From the NCBI RefSeq assembly GCF_030272615.1, contig NC_081408.1, positions 339,856,793 to 339,920,792 of the forward strand: a DNA stretch of 64,000 bases, in the 5' to 3' direction. Below, piece by piece: positions 1-8,037 of this stretch. This stretch comes from Cryptomeria japonica (Eukaryota > Streptophyta > Pinopsida > Cupressales > Cupressaceae). The position numbers were made by a program, and so were the translations under genes. The notes under the pieces are model-generated. The model was not told the origin of the DNA and ran no database searches. It worked only from the letters and a program-made list of their open reading frames with translations. Within the stretch, counting starts at the first letter, position 1. Every line of letters begins with the position of its first letter.

Positions 1-42
1 GGGGGGAAAGGACCAAAAACACATACTTCTACTGATTTCATG

Positions 43-1586
43 GAGTGCATGCAAGAGAAATAACCTGAAATTATGAGAATCTTCAAGAAGGGATGGAATA
101 AAGGAACATTAACCATAGGCAATAGTAAGGTCAAGGTGATTGAAGCTATGATCGTTGAGGCAACGGGTCTTCCAATGGACAACATCAAGTTCTACAAGGA
201 CAGAAAGATTTCAAACATTGTTGTGAAGAAATTTCTGAAGGATGAGGAGGAGAAAGCTAGACTAGTGAAGGGTAGCCATACCTACTTATCGCCAAAGGTA
301 ATTAAGTTAATTTGGTGAAGGGTTTTTCTTAATATAATGGAATTTATCACTCTCGATGATAGATATATTGGGGTTTATAGCTACCATTTTGTCTTACTAA
401 ATCACTTTAGGTATATAGTTAAAATTTCTATTTGATATTATCTTTTCTACACCCTTAATGCTAGGATCAAGGATGCAATATCCAACCCCAATATCAAGAA
501 AGCAATCCATGAAGGTTTGATGGTGATTCTATATAATCACATCAAGAACACTACCATCCATCTGAATATTGCTGAGGTTTCTAAGTCAGAAGAGGACCTT
601 GACGACTCTAGTGATGAGGAACACAAAGGCTATGACACGAAAGCTGAGATAGAGGATCACCCCCAAATTGCTGGGTCGAGCAAGAAAAGAAGAAAAGGAG
701 AGCATGGGAAATAAAATAAAGGGTCGACCAAAAAGAAGCAAAGAGAGGAGGATGAGGATAGTTGGTATGATGAGCATAATGAGACTAATAATGACATGGA
801 TACTGAAAGTGAGGAGGTCCAAATCCTCATGAGATAGAAGCAGAAAAGGAAGACTCCTAAAACTAAGGATGTGGGAACCAAGAATCGGTCACCTCTCATG
901 ACTGATTCTAAGGATAAGGGCCTGAGGGGGAGGATATGATCATGAAATAAGCTCAGAACTCTGAGGTCAGGGAGGTGGAACTTGAAGTGAATCTTGAGAC
1001 TGCTGCAGACAAGACCCAGGAAGAGCATCACTTGAATATGGACCCCTATATCAATAACAACATGGATAGCTTCTAAAAGGTGCTCGTTTGGATGCAAAAT
1101 GAAATTACTGGAATTAAAACCAAGCAATCTGAGGAAGCAAGAAAAAATGAGACTTTAGAAGCTTTAGGATTGGGTAAATTCAATTCCCTCCCTAATTGTC
1201 TCAATGATCTTACCAAAGCTATTAGTAATGCAGACGAGATCATCAATGCTAATTGGAATATCTTTCATAGCCTGGAGAATAGATTAGGGGCCACTAAAAA
1301 AAGACTTGATGGCATTGAGAACATGTTAAAAAATATTGGCGAGCAAAATCATAAGATTCTTAAGGCTACCTTGGCTAGTATGAAGGCTCTTATCAGTAAG
1401 CTTGAGTATGACCATGGGGATAAGGCTTTGGCGGGAATCATTGAAGTGAAGGAAGATACCCAAGAGGATAAGGAGACTACGCTTGGGAGAAGAATGCAGA
1501 CGAACACGAGAAAAATATAAAGCCACAACAAGGAAATTGAGGAAATCAAGCAGGCGACTGATAATATGGAACAACTAGAGCTTTAA
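43..1586 (+). pseudogene. Decayed ORF1 of group A element
   Basis: The coding sense is split by stops and frameshifts. At 73-318 lies an N-terminal domain with GWNKGTL, then ATGLP, then KFYKDRKIS. A middle part at 340-560 reads YSYHFVLLNHFRY and HEGLMVILYNHIK. At 560-850 comes an acidic stretch and a lysine-rich stretch (SSKKRRKGEHGK). At 1080-1520 a heptad-rich, probably coiled-coil region has LDGIENMLKNIGEQNHKILK at its centre. The same order of blocks occurs in groups B and C. The order resembles an RNA-binding, self-associating ORF1 protein of non-LTR elements, but I do not recognise a named domain. Function is inferred only from this layout and the LINE tail. Confidence 0.65.
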
Positions 1587-1763
1587 TTTGTTGAAATGCT
1601 TCAGAACTTAACCTAAATTTGGGCTCATTCCATTGGTCATTTTTGTTTTTGTTTAGTTGTCTCTAACTTGGTGGCGTTTTCACTCATCAGCTTTCCTTTT
1701 CTTAGGTGTTGTCTTTTGTGTGTTGTTGCGCTTTAATGTATATATTTTGATCTTTCGGTTGTA

Positions 1764-1812
1764 ATGGGTTTCAGTGACCCATCAAAACTTGTTTTTCCTT
1801 ATTCAAAAATAA
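1764..1812 (+). other. LINE-type 3' terminal hairpin and tail (group A)
   Basis: A perfect stem ATGGGT/ACCCAT encloses a 7-base loop at 1764-1782. It is followed by CAAAACTTGTTTTTCC and TTATTCAAAAATAAT. The same stem and tail, with changes, end the minus-strand elements at 39908, 16932 and 3209. In stringent LINEs such a structure is what the reverse transcriptase recognises; that role is inferred here. Confidence 0.6.
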
Positions 1813-3208
1813 TATCAAAGTTAAAAATAAATATGGCACATGTACCTACATGAGTAACCATAATGAAACTACTCAACCAATGCATAGATGTTCAATTCAC
1901 AATCATATATAGTTATAAAAAATAATTTAGTAATAAAAAAATTAGGTACCAATAATCTCAAAAATATTGATTATTTGGGCATAGAATTATGCCTATATAA
2001 ATATGATTGTAAGAGTGGTTATACTGAAGTTAGTTAGAAATGACCTGGGTGAACAACTATAGAATATATTATTTCTATTAAAACATCTAATTAATCATTT
2101 TACCTCCCTATAACTTATTATCATAAAAACATCATATCTTATATTTAATTAACAATTTTCCATAAATACATACATATATATACGAGTTAATTTTTTTTAA
2201 TTTCAAATTACAAATTTATTGGTTATCTATGTAACATAACCATTAAACTTTTATATCAAATTATTCACAAAACTACTTGTTATCCTTAAATTTACTTATT
2301 ATCTCTCCAACATAAACATAGACATACCTTCTAAGTTATCATTTCTATAATAAAGATAGGTAGCACGAGATAATCTCAATCAGAAGAAATGAAAGACTAC
2401 CATCCTCCTTTAAAAATATACACACTCTATAAGGAAGAGGAAGAATAAAAAATTCAAACTATTTTTCATAATTTTGAATACAATACAAATTAGATAACTT
2501 ATTAGTACTTTTTGTTAGGCTAGTACTATTTCAATCGGTTGCACCCAATTTTCACTAACTAGTTATTATTAAATTGCTTTTCCACCAATTATATCTATGA
2601 ATTTTTTCTTTCCATGTTTTTTTAATAAATTTTTCACTAGTGAAGGTGCATGATTTTTAAGCTTCCATATTATAGAAATTGTTTTTCTTCAATCTAATTG
2701 GCTCAAATAATTATCATCTTATCATGGGATTTCCCGAATTCACTTTCTACATGAGGTTTTTTAGGTAATATTTTAGGTCATTAAAATATTTTAATGCTAA
2801 TTAATTAATCAATTTAGATTTGACAGAAATAAGTATTCCACATTTAAAACATTTAATAAATTTAGAATATACTTTCACCTAATATTCAAATTTTTGTCTT
2901 CTATATATTAGTTTTCATTATAATAAAGTTAAACAATATAAAATAACTAACAAAATATTTAACCTAAGTCTAACCAATTTAAAGTAAAAGGCTTTAAAAA
3001 TTTTAAAACTAAATTTGACTTATATAACTTAAATTGAATATTGGAGAATGAATTATGACATATAATTTGATTTTTATATTTTAATTTTTTTCTATATTTC
3101 CTATAGCACATGTAATTAAAAAAAAAAAAAAATTTAATAAAAAATATTTTATTGTAATCTTATTGGTGAGATACTTATTAAATTAGATTGTTAACTATCC
3201 ATTCATTA
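1813..3208. other. AT-rich intergenic DNA, no gene seen
   Basis: This is AT-rich sequence with many stops in all frames and an A13 run near 3120. I see no conserved coding block, RNA gene or ordered repeat. Confidence 0.7.
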
Positions 3209-3825
3209 AGTTTTTGATTCTGAGAAAATAGGCTTTGAGAGGATCCGAAACCCCTTACAATAGGTTTTGAAGGGACCCAAAACCCTCAGGTTTTACCAGA
3301 ATCTGGAACCTACAAAACAACGCTACCACATAAATCAAACCATGAAAACTAGCAGCCCCAAAACAACTGAGCTGACAAAAGCTAACCGAACACCAGCATT
3401 GCCATAGGTAGAAAGAGCCAGCCAAACACTTACGATATGATCAGGACAAAAAATGTTGGCCACATCGAAAAGGCTACAACCTTAACCTTAAGAAATAGTG
3501 ATGAGGGTTAACAAGCACCCTCAACCAAACAACATGGATGTTCCCGACTCCCTTAACTTGAGACAAAGACTCTAGACACCAAAAAACTAGCCTAGCCCAT
3601 AACCAAAAACAACCACTATTTAAACGGGGCCCTTGAAAACTATTAGCTTCCAACCATACAAGATTAAACATAAAAGACAAATTATGCTAAAAAGAAACAA
3701 GGGGATTTTGAAAGGCTTCCCTAACGTTAGACTTGGGTTTTGAGATGGTTCCTAGAACCACAAAAAAGAGTTTTGAAGTGGCTCCCTCAACCACCTTGGA
3801 CTAAAATAGAGGCCTTAAAATAACA
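3209..3825 (-). mobile_element. 3' half of a LINE-tailed element, split by the DNA transposon
   Basis: Read on the minus strand, the end of this segment has the doubled tail CCCTTCAAAACCTATTG and TCTCAAAGCCTATTTTCTC, close to the tails of the ORF1-only elements. Before it is a GTCAGCTCAGTTGTTTTGG-type 3' UTR. A reading frame at 3474-3680 (-) is probably untranslated sequence. The element is cut at 3825 by the DNA transposon and resumes at 15382, where its upstream half lies. No reverse transcriptase sequence is recognisable in either half. Confidence 0.6.
3822..3825. repeat. Target site duplication AACA, left
   Basis: AACA stands directly before the terminal GGGTAAGT and is repeated directly after the right end at 15378-15381. 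The flanking fifth bases differ (T on the left, A on the right), so the duplication is exactly 4 bp. Confidence 0.8.
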
Positions 3826-3849
3826 GGGTAAGTCCACAAAGATGGTGGT
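3826..3849 (+). repeat. Left terminal inverted repeat
   Basis: The 24 bases match the right terminus (15354-15377, minus strand) except C for G at base 9. Copy 2 has G there and matches the copy 1 right end fully. After a gap, AAGTGGACAC (3865-3874) also recurs in the right end, so the inverted repeat is about 45 bp with an insertion. Confidence 0.82.
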
Positions 3850-4089
3850 AAAAAAGGGGGGTATAAGTGGACACTTTTTTTCTGAAATCAGGTGAACCTG
3901 AACTTGGAGGAAAAACTTGAAAGTCATTCACTCAAGATATGAAGATAATCAAAGAACAAATATTGTAGTACTCTGAATCTAGTTTCTAAACTACTAAACA
4001 TTTTCAAAATTGGATAAGATTAAGACGGTCAAATCCTTCGCACATGAAAAAAAGACCCTAATTTTTTCTGAAAAACATAACATAGTGTT

Positions 4090-4890
4090 TGACGTACGCA
4101 TCAAAAAAGTCATAGTTAGATTTAGTATTTTGACAAATCCTTTGGCAAAAAGATAGTTAAGAGTGAGCACTAGAAGATGTGTATTTTTTATTGAGTCTAT
4201 TTTTTTATGACTTTTCCAATTGAGCTTATCCTTAAAATTACGTACTTGTTCGTGTGCGAAGCATAACCTACACTAAACAAATTGAAAATACAATTTTTTT
4301 TTTAATTGTAAAGAATCAAGTGCACTTCAATAATATATAATTTTTTAAAATTTGGATAAGTATATCAAAAGTTATTAAAAAAATGGTGCACCTATGTCTG
4401 TGAGAACTATGGAGACACGTAAAAGAAATTCAATAATAATGTTATTGTTGTTCAAATTTTAAAAAAATTCTAAGGTTAGAAAGCTCACAAGATGGGTGAA
4501 AATATGGTGGCAATTTTAGAAGTACGCACTTGATGAAATGTAAACTGATGATGAAAAATTAGATAAACCAAGTTGATAAAATAAAACACGTCAAAAATGA
4601 GGGAAATGGAGGGAAATCAAACTTCCAAACTATAGCTTTGTCATCCAGGCCTATTTCCAAGCCTAATCAATCAAAAGCGTGTGCCGGGTAATTATGGTAC
4701 AAAAAGTGTGTATGTGCTATGTTTTTTTAAATTTTGGGTGTGTGTATAATATGATATTGTATATATAATATATAATTTTTCTATATAATATTTAATATTT
4801 ATATATATATATGTATATAATAATATATAATATATTAAGTATATATATACACACATATAAGTGTATTGTCTCCCCCTCTCAAGTGCATAC
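4090..4890. promoter_or_regulatory. Left subterminal GTACGC-type motifs
   Basis: Variants of a near-palindromic AGTGCGTACGCACT motif occur at about 4093 (GACGTACGCATC), 4238 (ATTACGTACTTG), 4521 (AGTACGCACT), 4675, 4706 (AGTGTGTATGTGCT) and 4881 (AAGTGCATAC). Copy 2 keeps the CpG form at several of these sites (AGCGCGTACC, AGTGCGTATG, AAGTGCGTAC). They could be transposase binding sites; this is inference from their placement near the ends. Confidence 0.5.
4740..4860. repeat. TA-rich tract
   Basis: This stretch of TA-rich sequence with alternating purines and pyrimidines is six bases longer in copy 2. It precedes the CT tract and the leader exon, so it may belong to the promoter region of the small gene. 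Confidence 0.6.
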
Positions 4891-4896
4891 AAGGTG

Positions 4897-4897
4897 C

Positions 4898-4972
<75 letters not shown>

Positions 4973-5065
4973 TCCTCCATACCCCATCCCTCTCTCTCTC
5001 CCTCTCTCCCCTTCTCCCTTCCTCCATACCCCATCCCTCTCTCCCCTTCTCCCTTCCTCCATACC

Positions 5066-5148
<83 letters not shown>

Positions 5149-5251
5149 CTTCCTCCATACCCCATCCCTCTCTCTCTCTCCCTCTCTCCCCTTCTCCCTT
5201 CCTCCATACCCCATCCCTCTCTCTCTTCTTCTCTCCCTCCCTCCCTCCATA
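4897..5251. repeat. (CT)n tract with CCATACCCCATC units
   Basis: Long CT runs are interrupted by recurring blocks of the form TTCCTCCATACCCCATC at about 4972, 5023, 5053, 5150, 5201 and 5243. Net length differs by about 70 bp from copy 2. Long peptide readings here (SLSLSL or ERERER) are artefacts of the repeat. The tract ends directly at the leader exon, so it may act as a CT-rich promoter; that is inference. Confidence 0.85.
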
Positions 5252-5284
5252 CCCCACTGCAACTATGTCTGCACTTCTATAGAA
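5252..5284 (+). promoter_or_regulatory. Leader exon, first copy, with 5' splice site
   Basis: The block starts CCCCACTGCAACTATG and ends ACTTCTATAGAA before a consensus donor GTAAGTGAATT at 5285. The same block stands before the transposase gene at 7805-7852. An acceptor (TTGAATAG) at 5385-5386 opens the next exon. It contains a five-codon upstream reading frame (ATG at 5265, TAG at 5280-5282). It is probably an untranslated leader. Confidence 0.5.
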
Positions 5285-5386
5285 GTAAGTGAATTTATTT
5301 ATTGTCTACAACTTCCTCTTTGATTTTTATCATGTATGCTCTCCTAAGAAAATTCACTAATGGATTTGTGTGTGTATATTGAATAG

Positions 5387-5756
5387 GAGGAAGAAGGGTC
5401 TGAAATTGAACCATGGGTGCATTACCATGACAAACAAGGAAACCTGCAGTAATATTATTCTCAAATGTGTTTTTAATGTGCAGAGAAGGTGGAAAATAGT
5501 GTCAACAAAGAAAAATGAAGAGTCAGACTACCTGCAATATAGTTTTCAGAAGGAAACAAGCAGTAGGAAGAGAAAGAGGGAGAGTAACATAGATGATGTC
5601 TTGGAGAATGATAGTGATGGGTATGCGAGAGTTCCCATGCTGTTACACAACGCTTGTCACCTAAAGAAATTTAAGTTTGGTGTAAGAATGGCAGTGGTAG
5701 TATATGATGATCATCACTTGTCAAAAGGCTTGGAAGAGTACATACCCATAAAATAA
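5387..5756 (+). pseudogene. Small unrecognised gene of the transposon
   Basis: After the acceptor at 5385-5386, one frame reads EEEGSEIEPWVHYHDKQGNL up to about 5449 and then meets a stop. A second frame is open to 5756 and includes RRWKIVSTKKNEESDYLQY, a basic SSRKRKRE stretch, an acidic DDVLENDSD stretch and VVYDDHHLSKGL near its end. A short CAGTAAT...GTGCAG interval between the two frames is too short for a normal intron and may be a deletion scar. The basic patch could be a nuclear localisation signal. I recognise no family. It shares the CT tract and leader with the transposase gene. Alternatively the two frames are the 5' exons of a longer gene now lost. Confidence 0.5.
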
Positions 5757-6036
5757 ATCAAGTGTTTAATTCCTATAATCATAATCAAGATCAGTCCTTT
5801 AACCTTGCAAATTTAATAACATCATATGTTTTAGAAAGGCAGTACTCTAAGGGTTAGCTAAAGCTCTTACACTTGCTTTTTAGCAAAGCCTCATTTTTTG
5901 TTTGCTCGTAGTCTCTCTTATGTTGACAATGGTCTAACTTAGCTATATCAAAACTAAACTATCGATGTTATATTCTATGATGCTGTATTCATAAATTTAA
6001 ATAATATATCATTTTATTAGCCCACTATATGACCCC

Positions 6037-6925
6037 TTAGGTGTCATTAGAGGTCATATTGTTTCCTAAGAGGTCATATGGTGTCCAATGATCCCTTAGG
6101 ACACCATATGACCCCCTCAGACACCATATGACCCATAACAACACCATATGGTGTCCTAAGGGGTCATAGGATGCCATATGCCCCTCAGGACACCATACAA
6201 CCCATAACAACACCATATGGTGTCCTAAGGGGTCATAGGATGCCATATGACCCCTAAGGACACCATACGACCCATAACAACACCATATGGTGTTCTAAAG
6301 GGTCATATGGTGTTTTATGACCCCTTAAGACACTATTTGGTGTCGTTAGAGGTCCTATGGTGTGCTAAGGGATCATATAGTGTCATATGACACCGCGGGA
6401 CACCTTATGACCCCTTAGATCTTGTTAGGGGTCATATTTTATTCTAAGGTTCATATGGTGTCCTATGACCCCTTATGACACTGTATGGTGTTGTTTTGTG
6501 TCTTATGGTGTCAAATGACCCCTAGGACACCTTATGACCCTTTAGGACACCATATGGTGTTGTTAGGGGTCATATGGTGTCCTAAGGGGTCATATGGTCT
6601 TGCCAATGACCATATGACCCCTTAGGACACCATTGGACCCCTTAGGACTCCATATGGTGCCGTTATGGGTTGTATGGTGTCCTAAAAGGTAATATAGTGT
6701 TCTATGACCCCTTAGGACATTATTTGGTGTCATTATGGGTTGTATGGTATGCTAAGGGGTCATAGGGTGTCCTATGACCCCTCAGGACTTTATATAGCCT
6801 CTTATGTGTCATTATGGGTCATATGGTGTCCTAAGGAGTCATATGGTGTTGTATGACCCCTTAGGACACATGCATGGATCCCTAGGATACCATATGACCC
6901 CTAAGAATACCATATGACCCTAGAG
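6037..6925. repeat. Minisatellite with units in both orientations
   Basis: About 0.9 kb is built from variants of ACACCATATGACCCCTTAGG and its reverse complement. Because CATATG is itself palindromic, opposite units join into long inverted repeats able to form hairpins. The array has exactly the same length in copy 2 (48067-48955) although the nearby CT tracts changed length. Reading frames in it are repeats, not genes. It separates the small gene from the transposase promoter region. Confidence 0.85.
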
Positions 6926-7169
6926 AGGGAGAGAGGGGAAGGAGAGGGATGGAATGGGAGAGAGATACACCTAAGAGAGGAGGAGAGTGAGCTAGATAGA
7001 TAGAGATTGAGAGGGAGAGACAAGTGATAAAAGAGAGATAGAGAGATGGGGAGAGAGAGAGGGGGAGAGACGGAGAGATGGAGAGAGACTTGATTCTCTC
7101 CCCTTCTCTCTTCATCATACCCCTTCTTCTCTCCTTCCTTCCCTCCCTCCCCCTTCCTTCCTTCTCTCT

Positions 7170-7225
<56 letters not shown>

Positions 7226-7600
7226 TCCTCTCTCCCCTTCTCCCTTCCTCCATTCCCCTTCTTCTATCCCTCTCTCCCTACCTCCCTCCCTCCCCCTCAC
7301 TCTCTCTCTCTCTCTCCATCTCCCTCCTTCCCTCCCTCCGCACTCTCTCTCTTTCCCTCTTTCCCTCTCTCTCCCTCTCTCCCTCTCCCTCCTTCCCTCC
7401 CTCCCTCCCTTTCTCCCTCTCCCTCTCTCTCCTTCTCTCTCTTCTCCGTCTTCCTCTCCCTGCCCCCTCCTACTTCTCTCCCTCTCTGCATCCCTCCCTT
7501 CCACCCCCTCCTTCTCTCTCGCTCCCCCCCCCTCTCTCTCTCTATCTCCCCCTCCCTCGCTCTCTCTCTCTCCTTCCCTCCATTTTCCTTCACTTTTTTC
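6926..7600. repeat. GA-rich then CT-rich tract
   Basis: Positions 6926-7090 are GA-rich on the plus strand, and 7095-7600 are CT-rich, with runs of CT and CCCT. The strand bias switches abruptly near 7092. Such mirror and inverted purine/pyrimidine tracts can form hairpins or triplexes. The long open frames here are low-complexity artefacts. Confidence 0.85.
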
Positions 7601-7804
7601 TACTACAAATAGTACATACGAGGTACTAAACCTATTAGTTCACTACCCTACCATAACATTTTTAAGGCATAGGAGCATGTATGCAGTACTTATTACTTGT
7701 AAGCACATACAGGATACTAAGCCTATTAGTTTGATGCCCTGCCATAATTTTATTTGCCCAAGAGCCTCAACAACCTCAAAAGACATTTTTGAGGTCGTTG
7801 AAGA

Positions 7805-7852
7805 CCCCACTGCAACTATGTTTGCACTTCTATCACTTTTTTATACATAGAA
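7805..7852 (+). promoter_or_regulatory. Leader exon, second copy, with 5' splice site
   Basis: CCCCACTGCAACTATGTTTG and ACTTCTAT repeat the leader at 5252-5284, here with an inserted CACTTTTTTATACA before TAGAA and the donor GTAAGTGAATT at 7853. The acceptor TCTATTTAG at 8036-8037 opens the transposase exon. An upstream ATG ends at a stop within the leader. Confidence 0.5.
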
Positions 7853-8037
7853 GTAAGTGAATTGTTTGTTTTTGCATAATTTGAAATGATTGAATTGTTG
7901 GTCTTATTAGTTTTGTCAATATTATTGTGATTGTTTAATAGTTTGATTTTAAAAAATAATGATAAGATGTATATTTATGATTATTTGTTTGTTTATGAAC
8001 TGTTGTTTACATATATATGTAATATGATTCTATTTAG

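Larger units (their letters stand above)
31..1812 (+). mobile_element. ORF1-only LINE-like element, group A, copy 1
   Basis: This element has a decayed ORF1 (43-1586) followed by a LINE-type 3' end that finishes in a hairpin (1764-1782) and TTATTCAAAAATAAT. There is no reverse transcriptase, endonuclease or RNase H sequence between ORF1 and the tail. The first 30 bases belong to a LINE RNase H region on the opposite strand, better seen at 41600-42118, so the element is truncated at its 5' side. The related groups B (16932-18770) and C (39908-41400) begin their ORF1 with MGG; that start is missing here. Confidence 0.7.

Noticed and set aside
3474-3680. 68-codon minus-strand frame conserved in copy 2
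   Set aside because: It lies in the 3' untranslated part of a LINE-tailed element; conservation reflects recent duplication.
4692-5323. Six overlapping long frames of SLSLSL or ERERER residues
   Set aside because: They are readings of the CT/GA repeat in all frames and on both strands; their length follows from the lack of stops in CT repeats.
5449-5484. Very short intron (GTAATATT...TGTGCAG) in the small transposon gene
   Set aside because: About 35 bases is below the usual minimum for plant introns; a deletion scar is more likely, so it is not annotated as an intron.
6037-6926. CRISPR-like array of short repeats
   Set aside because: Units are in both orientations, contiguous, without unique spacers, and the setting is a plant nuclear transposon.
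6882-7629. Long frames with RERERE or SLSLSP residues before the transposase
   Set aside because: Same cause: low-complexity purine/pyrimidine tract, and the frames differ between copies.
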